From Williamsia faeni (GTDB taxonomy: Bacteria > Actinomycetota > Actinomycetes > Mycobacteriales > Mycobacteriaceae), in contig QJJF01000001.1 in NCBI GenBank assembly GCA_003202005.1, forward strand, positions 651,099 to 715,098: DNA of 64,000 nucleotides. Reading direction: 5' to 3'. The notes under the pieces are model-generated. The model ran no database searches, had not been told where the DNA came from, and saw nothing but the letters and a program-made list of their open reading frames with translations. Below, in pieces: positions 44,601 to 53,211 of this stretch. The translations under genes were made by a program, and so were the position numbers. The first letter of the stretch is position 1, and every line of letters starts with the position of its first letter.

Positions 44601-45867
44601 CGGCGAAGCCCGCCCCACCCTTTCCTTGCACCTGCCGACACCGCAGACCGTCAGCGGGCTGAAGATCACCGTGCCACCACGACAGTTCCCCGCCGATCCG
44701 CTGCTGGTCGGCGTCGACCTCGGCAACGGACGGCAGGTGCGCGAGGTCGGCGACGACGGCGTCATCCGGCTCAATCCACTTCAGACCTCGTCGATCGCGA
44801 TCACGGTTCTGGAGAAGGCCGAGATCCTGGACGCCAACAGCCTCGGGTTCGCCGACCTCGCGCCGACCGGCGTCGCAGAGGTCGAGGTCCTCGGCTCCGA
44901 CATCCCCCCGGCCGACCCGGACCGGCCGATCGAGGTCGATTGCTCGAGTGGGCCCGGACTCACCATTTCCGGTGGCACGGAGCGCTTCTCGCTGAAGACC
45001 ACCGCGGGTGCACTGCGGTCCGGTGCGCCCATCGCGGCGACACCCTGCGGCTCGGCACCGCTTGCACTCCCGGCCGGAGAACAGGAACTGGCCGTCAACC
45101 CCGGGGATGCCTTCTCGGTGGCGGCGGTGACCCTGACCGCAACCAATGCGCAGATCCCGCGGGCCGTCCCGCAGCCCACCGACGTCACCCGGTGGGACGC
45201 GACCGACCGCCGCGTCGAGGTGACCGCCGCGGCCGCAGACCGGGTCCTGATCGTGCCCGAGAGCGTCAACACCGGCTGGGAGGCCCACGCCGGCGACACC
45301 GAGCTGACACCGCTGACCGTGAACGGCTGGCAGCAGGGCTGGATCATCCCGGCCGGGTACTCCGGTGCGATACACCTGACATATCCACTCGATCAGCCGT
45401 ACCGATGGTCCATCGGAATCGGTCTGGCGCTGGTCGCGCTCCTTTTCATCGCCACGCTGTTACCGACTCGTCGCACGCCCGCGCCGACCTGGGCCGTGGC
45501 GCAGCCGATTCGGGCCGGCGTCGTGGCACCGGTGTTGCTCGCCGGCGCCGTCTACCTGCTCACCGGACCGGTCGGACTGATCATCTCGGCCGTGGTGGCC
45601 GGCGCGGTGACCGCCGTTTCACTGCTGGCACGCCGCACCCGGCATCACCAGTTCGGTGCCGCGCTGGTCGCGATCATGATGTTGCTGGCGACCTTCGGGC
45701 TCGCGTCCGGCCCGTGGCGGTCGTCGCTGGGCTACACCGGCTGGGACTGGTGGGTACAGCTACCGGCTCTGCTGGCGGTCGTACTCGTCGCGTGGCTCAC
45801 GATCGACGTGCCGCGGTGGCTGGTTCGACTGGTCTCTCGGCGCCCTGTCTCTAGGCGCCACGGATAG
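41650..45867 (+). CDS. aftD: Alpha-(1->3)-arabinofuranosyltransferase AftD
   Basis: This very large GT-C glycosyltransferase (about 1,405 residues) adds arabinofuranose branches to arabinogalactan and lipoarabinomannan from a decaprenyl-phosphate donor. About twelve N-terminal helices hold the GT-C core, including QAQNQAYGYFFPHG-like VQNQAYGYFFPHGAFF. The long extracytoplasmic part has carbohydrate-binding (F5/8-type) stretches AAFDGNPNTSWVSRG and AAVDGDPGTSWIAR. Two or more helices end the protein. The first standard start is GTG at 41683. The frame continues upstream as LTKRGLLYAALVAL, matching the mycobacterial N-terminus, so CTG at 41650 overlapping the DUF2613 stop (CTGA) is proposed. 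The 3' end overlaps the convergent acyltransferase gene. Confidence 0.93.
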   Translation: MTKRGLLYAALVALFASFLQSPGLISADTKLDLTGDPIGFLGRAAHLWSSVAPLGQVQNQAYGYFFPHGAFFALGDLLSLPAWITQRLWWALLLWVGFVGFVRLADALGVGSRWSRIFAALVFVASPRVLTTIGSISSETLPVMLAPWVLAPVVMALGHVAATKTPRRLAFESACALALMGAVNAVATVAAASVAIIWWLMHTPLRGHAARWWRFGVWWLLGAVMACLWWIVPLLILSQVSPPFLDFIESSRVTTEWVSLTEVLRGTSSWTPFVSPERVAGAGLVTQPAAVVATGILAAAGLTGLAMRAMPARGRLTIILIIGLLLICLGYPGQLGSPIGESVRVFLDGAGAPLRNVHKWEPLIRIPLTLGIAHLLARVPTPDIAGWRGTRGAFAHPERSKPVAAAVVVLVALLAAGSMVWTRSMAAPGSYSAIPSYWSDTAKWLEDNGADENRRALVVPGSPFANQTWGLTRDEPLQVLADEPWAVRDAIPLTPPGAIRAMDSVQRSISEGRPMAGLAATLAQQGISYVVVRADLDPSTSRSTRPVLARNAIAGSPGMTLVAGFGPEVGPPSIDDDIVSDSGLRPKLPAISIYEVDSTVGFDGTRPATVPLEEMPRVFGGPESLAQLQNNAAIAGEPPLGPVVLQSDAQDAGLPEAPMVVTDSPTNREVDFGRVDDHSSGIRTPDDPRLTQNAVADYPVDGQPLVQGQWLLDEQPDQVSVSTSGSASDATQLGQTSPGSAPAAAFDGNPNTSWVSRGLDSAVGQWLQLDFTAPRSRLALDITLGTALGPGVSTLLITTEAGSTVASGVSPGTATRVVPPSGPTRWIQIRAIETENHTAGNQFVISEVELRDAAADRVIPVRHRVVLPELVAGQQVSQWSLGPELPGRAACVADGDVTLCSDALSLPTEEPGTFGRVLSVPSAVSVNPAVTVTARPSEALTRLLSDPTEITATGDSAIVDPRGAPMAAVDGDPGTSWIARIPKPGEARPTLSLHLPTPQTVSGLKITVPPRQFPADPLLVGVDLGNGRQVREVGDDGVIRLNPLQTSSIAITVLEKAEILDANSLGFADLAPTGVAEVEVLGSDIPPADPDRPIEVDCSSGPGLTISGGTERFSLKTTAGALRSGAPIAATPCGSAPLALPAGEQELAVNPGDAFSVAAVTLTATNAQIPRAVPQPTDVTRWDATDRRVEVTAAAADRVLIVPESVNTGWEAHAGDTELTPLTVNGWQQGWIIPAGYSGAIHLTYPLDQPYRWSIGIGLALVALLFIATLLPTRRTPAPTWAVAQPIRAGVVAPVLLAGAVYLLTGPVGLIISAVVAGAVTAVSLLARRTRHHQFGAALVAIMMLLATFGLASGPWRSSLGYTGWDWWVQLPALLAVVLVAWLTIDVPRWLVRLVSRRPVSRRHG

Positions 45868-47007
45868 GGTCGCGCGAGCCTCGCTGTTGCGCAGCCAGTG
45901 TCGGGTCGGTTCCTCGATCCAGGCGTAGCTGGCCGCCGACACCCCGATGGTCAACAGCAGGGTCAGCGCGAGCACGACCAACATCGACCCCGAGAACGGA
46001 ACGATCCCGGCCAGGGGAAAGACCCAGGCGAGCACCACCAGATGCCAGAGGAAGATGGAGTACGACCACCGGCCGAGTGCCTGCATCGGTGCCGAATCCA
46101 GGAATCGATGGCTTCGGCCGGGATTCAGGGTCAACGGGGCGATCAGCGCAAAACCGATGATCACGCCCAGCACCATCTTGACGGCGAACTGCCAGGGCTC
46201 GAGCGGCGCCAGACCGGTCGGTCCGGCGAGTTCGGTGCAGGAGATCGCAAACGCGACCACTGCGATGGCTGCCAGCAACAGGCGGCGACGTCCGAGGCGC
46301 GCGATTCGCCCTCGCATACCGGCCGCACCCGCCTCGGCAGTCCCCAATTCCGCGAGGACGAGCCCGCACAGAAACCAGGGCAGATGTCCGGGCAGCCAGT
46401 TCTTGGCCTCCACGCCCGCCTCCAGTGGCAACGCATCGGCGACCCAGGCCCAGCCCAGGCTGATCACGCCCGTGGTCACCAGCACCGGGATCCGCCACCG
46501 CGCCGCCGGTCCGCGCAGGCGCAGCATCAGCCAGGCGATCAGCGGCAGCGCCAGATAGAAGCTGACCTCCACCGACAGGCTCCACATCTGGGTGAGGCCG
46601 GCGGTCAGGGTCAACGGCACGTAGATCTGGGTGAGCGTGAGGTTGGCGATCCAGACGGTCAAACTGGCGGGCCGCGCATCGGGCAGCAGACTCAGGACCA
46701 CCACCACGACCACCACATAGGCCGGCCAGATCCGGACCACGCGATGTCGCAGGTACCGCCAGGTTCCGGGCACCTTGCGGTGCGGGTCCCGGGCCGCCTC
46801 GGAGTGTGGTCGCCAGAGCAGATAGCCCGACAGCGCAAAAAACAGTGCCACCGCCATGTCGAAGCGGCCCCACACCGCTCCCAGCCAACTACCGTCCACC
46901 GATCCGGTCTGGAACGCGACGTGCGTGACCATGACACCGACGGCGGCACAGGCACGCATGCCTTCGAGTGCCCGATTGAAACCGGCGACCGGTGGCGTAG
47001 AGCTCAT
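45760..47007 (-). CDS. Acyltransferase 3 family membrane protein
   Basis: This 415-residue membrane acyltransferase has about ten helices. The family's basic first-helix motif appears in NRALEGMRACAAVGVMVTH, and the H/R sites are followed by LFFALSGYLLWRP. SYSIFLWHLVV and WIEEPTRHWL end the domain. Members O-acylate cell-surface sugars or lipids. Place and size match mycobacterial Rv0228. About 60 polar residues rich in Arg and Asp make the tail, which lies inside the 108-base overlap with the end of aftD. The substrate is unknown, but arabinan or a glycolipid would fit the neighbours. Confidence 0.87.
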   Translation of the reverse strand: MSSTPPVAGFNRALEGMRACAAVGVMVTHVAFQTGSVDGSWLGAVWGRFDMAVALFFALSGYLLWRPHSEAARDPHRKVPGTWRYLRHRVVRIWPAYVVVVVVVLSLLPDARPASLTVWIANLTLTQIYVPLTLTAGLTQMWSLSVEVSFYLALPLIAWLMLRLRGPAARWRIPVLVTTGVISLGWAWVADALPLEAGVEAKNWLPGHLPWFLCGLVLAELGTAEAGAAGMRGRIARLGRRRLLLAAIAVVAFAISCTELAGPTGLAPLEPWQFAVKMVLGVIIGFALIAPLTLNPGRSHRFLDSAPMQALGRWSYSIFLWHLVVLAWVFPLAGIVPFSGSMLVVLALTLLLTIGVSAASYAWIEEPTRHWLRNSEARATLSVAPRDRAPRDQSNQPPRHVDREPRDEYDRQQSR

Positions 47008-47133
47008 GATGAGCCCAAACGTACCCGGCGCACCTGGCGAAAGCGGCGTCGAGACGCGAAAGGCAATGGGTAGGACTGTTAGTCTCGCGTTTGCCCTAAG
47101 CGTTGCCGCTCAGACCTCAAGGAGAACTGCCGG

Positions 47134-48528
47134 ATGGCTCCTGCGCCACGGATGTCAGCAAAGGACCTCGTCGGTCCGGTCGCGATCTTCTTCGGGACAT
47201 TGTTGCTCGTCTCAGCCATTGCCCTGCCGCTCTACTTCACGGACACGCTGAAGAAGACCCCGATGGACCTCGACCTCACCAGTGTCGCGGTGAGCCAGCC
47301 CCAACAGGGGGTGTCCGGAAATAACGACCAGCCGGCGAAGATCTTCAACAGTTGTTCGGTCAACCAGCCTCGGGCCGAGGTCTCCGATGCCCGCCTGACG
47401 CAGCAGCAGCGCGTGATCGTGGTCGACCCCGCCGACGCCGACATTGCTACGTTCCAGGCCGGCAACTCGATCCGGATCGACTCCTACACCAGCGGCGGCG
47501 AGACGATCACCCCGTCGGCGGTGGGTGGCAAGGGCGCCTGCATGACCTCGCTGCTCACCGCGACGCGAGACCTGGTCACCACCAATCGGGAGACCGCGCA
47601 GCCGCAGATCTCCGGTGGCGGTCAATCCGAGGTCAAGGTCGACGCCAGCGACAACAGCGTCAGCCTTCCCGATCGCACCGGCCTGCAGTACCGCTTCCCG
47701 TTCGATGTCGAGAAGAGTGACAAGTACCAGTACTTCGACCTGACGACACGAACCACCAATCCGCTGACCTACGTCGATGACTCGACCGAGATCCACGGGG
47801 TCAAGACCCTCCACTTCACCCAGGAGGTTCCCGAGGTCGATCTCAGCACCCTGGTCGACGCCAACGACCAGCAAATGCCGAACACGTCCCTCGATCAGAC
47901 CTCGGGCTGGTACGGCGGATTCCCCGGCTACCGCAACAATGACAAGTTGCCTGCCTCACTGATGCAGTCCAGCACCCGCGACCTTTACGTCGACCCGGCC
48001 AGCGGCACCATTCTCAATGAGCAGCAACATATTCGGCAGTCATACAAGCTGAACGTCAGCGACGATTCGCCGAAGGAGATGCTCGACTACCGCCTCACCG
48101 CCCTCGATGTGGTGTTCTCGTACGACCAGGCAACCCAGGAAGCATTGGCTTCGGACGCGAAGAGCCTGAGCGATCCGATCACACTGTGGGGCCGCTGGAT
48201 CCCGATTGTCATCGGCATCATCGGTGTCTTCCTTCTCGCGGTTGGTATCTGGCTCCTGCTCGGTTCCGGCGGCAGGTCGAAGCCGGCCGTCGCGGCGGAC
48301 GGACCCTCCGATCCTGATGAGCAGGCTTACCCGCCCCGGTACGCAGAGCCCCGTCACGATGACCACCAGTACGCTGCGCCCCGTCATGAAGAGCCCCGAT
48401 ACCCGGAGCCCACTCACGACGAGCATCAGTACGAGCAGCCGTACGATCCGGATCAGACGAGGCAGATCCCGGTCATCAAGGACGACGGCGACGGTTTCAC
48501 CGACTGGTCACCGCCCAGACGCTCCTGA
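47134..48528 (+). CDS. DUF3068 (PorA-like family) envelope protein
   Basis: This 464-residue protein matches the DUF3068 family (Rv0227c type). One helix at about residues 13-35 anchors it, a large extracytoplasmic domain of about 330 residues follows, and a second helix (IPIVIGIIGVFLLAVGIWLLL) lies near 355-377. The cytoplasmic tail contains four loose repeats rich in Pro, Arg, His, Tyr and Glu (such as YAAPRHEEPRYPEP). AAGGAG precedes the ATG by nine bases. The function is unproven; the family name suggests a porin, but the topology fits an envelope sensor or structural protein. It sits between the acyltransferase and LLM genes. Confidence 0.85.
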   Translation: MAPAPRMSAKDLVGPVAIFFGTLLLVSAIALPLYFTDTLKKTPMDLDLTSVAVSQPQQGVSGNNDQPAKIFNSCSVNQPRAEVSDARLTQQQRVIVVDPADADIATFQAGNSIRIDSYTSGGETITPSAVGGKGACMTSLLTATRDLVTTNRETAQPQISGGGQSEVKVDASDNSVSLPDRTGLQYRFPFDVEKSDKYQYFDLTTRTTNPLTYVDDSTEIHGVKTLHFTQEVPEVDLSTLVDANDQQMPNTSLDQTSGWYGGFPGYRNNDKLPASLMQSSTRDLYVDPASGTILNEQQHIRQSYKLNVSDDSPKEMLDYRLTALDVVFSYDQATQEALASDAKSLSDPITLWGRWIPIVIGIIGVFLLAVGIWLLLGSGGRSKPAVAADGPSDPDEQAYPPRYAEPRHDDHQYAAPRHEEPRYPEPTHDEHQYEQPYDPDQTRQIPVIKDDGDGFTDWSPPRRS

Positions 48529-48541
48529 CACACACACACCA

Positions 48542-48591
48542 CACGTTCCGGTCAGAGCCACCTTGAACCAGGTGGATTCGACCGGAACGTG
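48542..48591. terminator. Two-part hairpin between convergent genes
   Basis: The outer arms CACGTTCCGGTC and GACCGGAACGTG pair perfectly; inside, CCACCT pairs with AGGTGG. It lies between the stops of the DUF3068 gene (48528) and the LLM oxidoreductase (48608). No T-run is present. Confidence 0.7.
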
Positions 48592-48607
48592 CGGTTTGCG
48601 GGATGTA

Positions 48608-49588
48608 TCAGTTCACCAACGGCGACAACGCATTTGCCGCGAGGGTGATCAGTCCCGGCACATGGCCGTTGGAGATCATGTTGATGGTGATGCCGTCGAT
48701 GCCGACGTCGAGCACCCGGGTCTTGATCTGTACCGCGACCTCATCGGGCGAACCGACGAAGAATCGGTCGGTCGCCTCCGCCCACTTCTCGGCACCGACC
48801 TCCTCGGCGTCGAGGCCGCGGGCCTTCATCATGTCGACCAGGTTTGCCCGGGCCTTGTCGCCGTCCTCGTCGAGGACGACGGTCGCCAGGAAGCTCGTCT
48901 TGAGCGTGCTGCGATCCCGCTCGACCTCTTCGCAGCGCTTCGCAAGGGCCTCGAGTTTGCGCGGTAGTTCGGTGGCCGGCGCGATGATGTTGAGGTGCTG
49001 GGCGTAGCGGGCCGCCATCCCGAATGTCTTCTTCTCGCCACCACCACCGAGCATGATCGGGATGTCGGTACGGAGCTGCGGCTGATTCCGGGTGCCATGC
49101 GCCTGGTACCACTTGCCGTCGAGTTCGGGCTTGGTGCCGCGCAACATCGGCTCGATGATCTGCAGCGCTTCTTCGAGGCGCTCGAAGCGGTCGGTGAAGG
49201 TGCCGAACTCGTACCCCATCTCCTGGTGTTCGAGCTCGAACCAGCCGGCGCCGAGTCCGAGGATCGCGCGGCCACCGCTGATGACGTCGAGGGTGGTGAT
49301 GGTCTTGGCCAGCATCGCCGGATTCCGGTAGGTGTTGCCGGTGACCAGGGTCGAGAGGTTGATGTCCGACGTTGCCGTCGCCAGCGCACCCAGGGTGGTG
49401 TACGCCTCCAGCATCGGTTCGTCAGGAGCGCCGATACCGGGCAATTGGTAAAAATGGTCCATCACCAAAACCGTGTCGAATCCGGCACTTTCGGCTTCCT
49501 GGGCCTGTGCGATGACCGTCGGGAACAGTTCGGCGACGCCACCGGGGTAGGAGAAATTGGGGATTTGATAACCGAGTCGAATGCTCAT
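48608..49588 (-). CDS. LLM-class F420-dependent oxidoreductase
   Basis: This 326-residue luciferase-like TIM-barrel enzyme very probably uses coenzyme F420, as most actinobacterial relatives do. Typical patterns are GFDTVLVMDHFYQLPG, TATSDINLSTLVTGNTYRNP, TTLDVISGGRAILGLGAGWF and VFVGSPDEVA-like FFVGSPDEVAVQI. The ATG at 49588 overlaps the stop of the flippase gene by four bases (ATGA), so it is the last gene of a three-gene operon (EamA transporter, flippase, oxidoreductase). The substrate is unknown. FMN could be an alternative cofactor. Confidence 0.88.
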   Translation of the reverse strand: MSIRLGYQIPNFSYPGGVAELFPTVIAQAQEAESAGFDTVLVMDHFYQLPGIGAPDEPMLEAYTTLGALATATSDINLSTLVTGNTYRNPAMLAKTITTLDVISGGRAILGLGAGWFELEHQEMGYEFGTFTDRFERLEEALQIIEPMLRGTKPELDGKWYQAHGTRNQPQLRTDIPIMLGGGGEKKTFGMAARYAQHLNIIAPATELPRKLEALAKRCEEVERDRSTLKTSFLATVVLDEDGDKARANLVDMMKARGLDAEEVGAEKWAEATDRFFVGSPDEVAVQIKTRVLDVGIDGITINMISNGHVPGLITLAANALSPLVN

Positions 49589-50787
49589 GCATCAACAGTA
49601 CGACTGACGCCGATCCTTCGGTGCGTTCCGAGCGCGACAAACGTGAGCGCGGTCCCGGCCACTGCGCAACCCGCCGCGGTCACCGCCAGCGTCGTGATGC
49701 TGTGGGCCCACAGCACCATCACCACGATCTCGACCACCAGCACCACCCAACTCAAGGCGGCGACGAGGGTGCGATCTGCCGCGATCGCGGCGAGAAGGCC
49801 GACCTGCAGAATCGACAGGGCGCTGCCGGTGAGCGCGAACACCCAGAGAATCGGCACCACCGGCCTGTATTCGTCACCGACGAGAACCGGGATCAGCGGC
49901 GCGCAGATGGCCGCGCCGGACACCACCACCGCACCGACCCCGGCGAGCCACACGACCGCGGTCTTCAACGCGTCGCGGGACTGGGTGGCATCGGCGAACT
50001 GCGGGAACAGCACCACCCCGATCGCCTGCGGCAACCAGAATGCGGCCTTGGTCGCAATGGTCCCGAAGGCGTAGACACCGGCGTCGTCAATACCGAGCAA
50101 TGGCCGGGCCAGCAGCAGATCGACCGACGAGAGCGCGATGAGGACCAGTTGCACCTGCGATGCCCGCAACACCGTGCTCAGTGCCACCGCCTGCGCCGAC
50201 TCCCCGTGCGCTGCCGGTGCCGCACCGGTCCGCGTCACCGCTGCCCAGACCCCCACCGCGGCGAGCGCAGCCCCACAGGCGGTCGCGGTCAGCGCGCCCG
50301 CGGCACCACCACCGGCCGCCAGGATCACGATGCCGGGCACTGTCCGTAAGATGCCCACCCCGGCCAGCACCCACGACAGGATCGAAAAGTGTTGCCGCCC
50401 TTGCAGAATCCCCTGCCCGGCGGCAATCAGGACCAACAGGGGCGCGGTCGCGAACGCCGCGATGGTGGCGGCCGGACCGGTATCGGCCAAAGCCATCATC
50501 ACCGGTACCCCGATCGCAGCGGCGACCAGCACCGCGGCGGTCGTCCGCAGGGTGATCGAGATCAGATCGGCGGTGGCCCGACCCCGCACCACCTCCCGGG
50601 CGATCACCACCTGCAGCGCAAGCGCGGGCACCCCGAGGATCAGCATGGACTGGAGCAGGACGGCGAACTCGCCGTACTCGCTCTCGGTCAGCCAGCGGGC
50701 GGCGGGGACATGGATGAGGTAGCCGCAGATGTTGGCGACCATCGTCCCGACCGCAACACCTCCCACACCCGCCATCCGATTCCCCAT
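49585..50787 (-). CDS. Polysaccharide/lipid flippase-like membrane protein
   Basis: This 400-residue protein has about twelve hydrophobic helices and resembles the MOP/Wzx oligosaccharide flippase group. The N-terminus VGTMVANICGYLIHVPAARWLTESEYGEFA is the recognisable start of the fold (the ARxLGpxeyG-like pattern of flippases). GVYAFGTIATKAAFWLPQAIGVVLFPQFA is the second-half equivalent. It may move lipid-linked sugars across the membrane, fitting the envelope genes around it. It follows the EamA gene by five bases and overlaps the LLM gene by four. Confidence 0.8.
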   Translation of the reverse strand: MGNRMAGVGGVAVGTMVANICGYLIHVPAARWLTESEYGEFAVLLQSMLILGVPALALQVVIAREVVRGRATADLISITLRTTAAVLVAAAIGVPVMMALADTGPAATIAAFATAPLLVLIAAGQGILQGRQHFSILSWVLAGVGILRTVPGIVILAAGGGAAGALTATACGAALAAVGVWAAVTRTGAAPAAHGESAQAVALSTVLRASQVQLVLIALSSVDLLLARPLLGIDDAGVYAFGTIATKAAFWLPQAIGVVLFPQFADATQSRDALKTAVVWLAGVGAVVVSGAAICAPLIPVLVGDEYRPVVPILWVFALTGSALSILQVGLLAAIAADRTLVAALSWVVLVVEIVVMVLWAHSITTLAVTAAGCAVAGTALTFVALGTHRRIGVSRTVDA

Positions 50788-50792
50788 GGCGT

Positions 50793-51770
50793 TCAGTGTC
50801 TCAGGGCGACCTCGACTCGAGGCGAAGGGCTGGTGTCACCGGTATTCGGGGAAACGTCCGTGGTCCGCAGCCGGGCCCGCTGCGCGATCCAGACGAGCAG
50901 GCCCAGAACAATCCCGACGAGATAGATCCAGGCGTCGGGCCGCTCACCGAGGATCAGCGCCGACCACACGATGGTCAGGAGGGGCTGGATCTGCTGGAGC
51001 TGCCCGATGCGGGCGATGCCACCGCGGGCCAGACCGCCGTACCAGGCGAAGAAGCCGAGGAACTGCGAGATCACCGTGATGTACACCATCCCGGCGACCA
51101 CGGATGTGGTCAGCGTGACCGTCCCCCCGATCAGCGCCACGACCGCGACCGGTATCGACAACGGCATCAGCAGGACCAATGACCAAGAGATGCTCTGCGC
51201 ACCGCCGATCCGCTTGGCCACCGTTCCGCCGACCGCATAGCCGAACCCGGCGCTGACGGTGGCCAGGAACATCCAGAGGTGACCCCAGCCCAGCGCGAAG
51301 CCGGACAGACCCGACGGGCTGGCCCACAGAAGGTAGGCGATCAGCACCACGGCACCGGCACCGGTGGCCGCCCAGAACAGCCAGGGCAATCGTTCGCCGG
51401 CCAGGAGTGCGGCGAATGTTGCCGTGAGCGCGGGCAGCAGACCGAGGATCACCGCTGCGGTGGCCGAATCGATGCGCTCCAGGGCGAGCGAGGAGAAGAG
51501 CGGGAACCCGACGACCACGCCCAGCCCCGAACACACCAGTGCTGCCAGGTCACCGCGGCCGGGCACCGACGCGCGCACGACGAGCAGATAGGCCAATGCC
51601 AGCAGCCCGGCCAGGGCGGCGCGCAAGGCGGTCACGGTGAAGGCATCGATACCGGCGACCGCCAGTTTGTTGGCCGGCAGGGAAAAACTGAAGGCCAGAA
51701 CACCCAGCCCACCGAGTAGGAATCCCGCCGGGAGAACGCGAGACCGGTCGGCGTTATCCGCTATCCGCAT
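50793..51770 (-). CDS. EamA (DMT) family transporter
   Basis: This 325-residue drug/metabolite transporter has ten helices in two EamA repeats. Characteristic patterns are FSFSLPANKLAVAGIDAFTVTALRA-like starts, LLPALTATFAALLAGERLPW at the end of repeat one, and LLTIVWSALILGERPD at the end of repeat two. Such proteins export amino acids and other metabolites. The ATG at 51770 is the only good in-frame start. It is divergent from a MocR regulator only 28 bases away, which probably controls it. The first of two GTTATCC direct repeats lies inside its first codons. Confidence 0.87.
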   Translation of the reverse strand: MRIADNADRSRVLPAGFLLGGLGVLAFSFSLPANKLAVAGIDAFTVTALRAALAGLLALAYLLVVRASVPGRGDLAALVCSGLGVVVGFPLFSSLALERIDSATAAVILGLLPALTATFAALLAGERLPWLFWAATGAGAVVLIAYLLWASPSGLSGFALGWGHLWMFLATVSAGFGYAVGGTVAKRIGGAQSISWSLVLLMPLSIPVAVVALIGGTVTLTTSVVAGMVYITVISQFLGFFAWYGGLARGGIARIGQLQQIQPLLTIVWSALILGERPDAWIYLVGIVLGLLVWIAQRARLRTTDVSPNTGDTSPSPRVEVALRH

Positions 51771-51789
51771 CTCAGGCGAACTGTTATCC
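51753..51789. promoter_or_regulatory. Direct repeats, likely MocR binding site
   Basis: GTTATCC occurs at 51753-51759 and 51783-51789 in the same orientation, 30 bases apart, or about three helical turns. MocR/PdxR regulators commonly bind direct repeats of this kind in the divergent promoter. The first copy overlaps codons 4 to 6 of the EamA gene. Confidence 0.5.
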
Positions 51790-51798
51790 TTGGTTCTC

Positions 51799-53193
51799 AT
51801 GTTCAACGATAGCGGAGTATCAGTGCTTCGCGAAAGTCTGCGTGCGCTGATCGTCGACAGCAAGCCGGGAACACAGCTCCCGTCGGTGCGGTCGCTGCAG
51901 CAGAAACATCGGGTCTCACCCAACTCTGTGCAGCGGGTCCTGCGAGAACTGGCCGTCGAAGGTCTGGTCGACGTCCGCCCCGGTGCGGGGTCGTTTGTGG
52001 CCACCGCACCGCCGCCGCGGGCACCGGCCGACACCTCGTGGCAGGAATCGGTACTCGGCAGCCGGATCCCACCGGAACTCAACCGAACACTCGACCTGTG
52101 GCGTATCCCCGGATCCGATGTCATCCGCCTCAAGGGCGGCTACCTCGACAACGAACTCCTGCCGCGGGCCGCGCTCGACGCCGCGATGACCCGGGCGATC
52201 AAACGGGTACCGAGTTGGGGCCGTTATCCGATCGAGGGCGGCGAAGACCTGCGCCGCTGGTTTGCCTCCGAGATCGACGGCGTGCACGCGTCCGAGGTGA
52301 TCGTGACCGCCGGTGGACAGAGTGCGTTGTCCGTGGCGATCCGGGCACTGGTGCGCCCCGGCGAGCCGGTGATCGTCGAAAGTCCCACGTACACCGGCAC
52401 AATCGCGATAGCCCGCAGTCACGGCGCCGACGTGATCCCGGTACCCACCGATGCGGACGGTATCCGTACCGATCTGCTCGCCGATGCCATCGAACGCACC
52501 GGCAGCCGTCTCGTGGTGCTGCAACCCGCATTTGCCAATCCGAGTGGTGTCACCCTGTCCCGTGCCCGCCGCGACGAGGTCCTCGCCCTGGCACAGCAGC
52601 ATTCGATGTTCATCCTCGAGGACGACTACGCCCGCTACCTCGGCATCGACCACGAGCCACCGCCACCGCTGATCAGCCAGGACCCCAGCGGCCATGTGGT
52701 GCACGTCCGTTCGCTGTCCAAACCGGTCGGACCGGGACTGCGCGTCGCCGCCCTGTGCGCCCGGGGTCCGGCGCTGGCCCGACTGCGGGCCGCGAAGACC
52801 CTCGACGACTTCTACGTGTCGGGCCCGATCCAGGAAGCCGCCGTCGAGTTCTTGACCTCCCCCTCATGGCCCCGCCACAACCAGGTGGTTCGCCGGGCGC
52901 TCGGCGAGCGACGCGATGCACTGCTCGCCGCCATGACCCGATTGCTCCCGCACGTGGAGATTCCCGCGGTGCCCCACGGCGGTCTGCATCTGTGGGTCCG
53001 GCTACCCGCCGGCGTCGACGATCGCGACGTCGCCGCAGCGGCCTATGCCGAGGGCGTCCTGGTGGGCGAGGGATCCCCCTGGTTCCCCGCCGGATTCGAC
53101 CACTCCCACTTGCGCCTCACCTTCGGCGAGACCCCGGCGCCGATGATCATCGAGGCGGTGACCCGACTGGCCCGGGTCCTGCCTCCTTCGTGA
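51799..53193 (+). CDS. MocR/PdxR-type regulator (GntR HTH fused to aminotransferase)
   Basis: This 464-residue fusion has an N-terminal GntR winged helix (LPSVRSLQQKHRVSPNSVQRVL, about residues 28-49, and VDVRPGAGSFV) and a class I aminotransferase-like domain. The PLP lysine is in VRSLSKPVGPG, and the PLP phosphate and ring contacts include GGQSALSVAI and PAFANPSG. EDDYARYL is the DD-Y-type motif. MocR proteins sense PLP or amino-acid adducts and control vitamin B6, amino-acid or transporter genes. The likely target is the divergent EamA transporter. The ATG at 51799 is the first with family similarity. Confidence 0.9.
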   Translation: MFNDSGVSVLRESLRALIVDSKPGTQLPSVRSLQQKHRVSPNSVQRVLRELAVEGLVDVRPGAGSFVATAPPPRAPADTSWQESVLGSRIPPELNRTLDLWRIPGSDVIRLKGGYLDNELLPRAALDAAMTRAIKRVPSWGRYPIEGGEDLRRWFASEIDGVHASEVIVTAGGQSALSVAIRALVRPGEPVIVESPTYTGTIAIARSHGADVIPVPTDADGIRTDLLADAIERTGSRLVVLQPAFANPSGVTLSRARRDEVLALAQQHSMFILEDDYARYLGIDHEPPPPLISQDPSGHVVHVRSLSKPVGPGLRVAALCARGPALARLRAAKTLDDFYVSGPIQEAAVEFLTSPSWPRHNQVVRRALGERRDALLAAMTRLLPHVEIPAVPHGGLHLWVRLPAGVDDRDVAAAAYAEGVLVGEGSPWFPAGFDHSHLRLTFGETPAPMIIEAVTRLARVLPPS

Positions 53194-53211
53194 TCGGGTT
53201 AGGGTCCGTTC

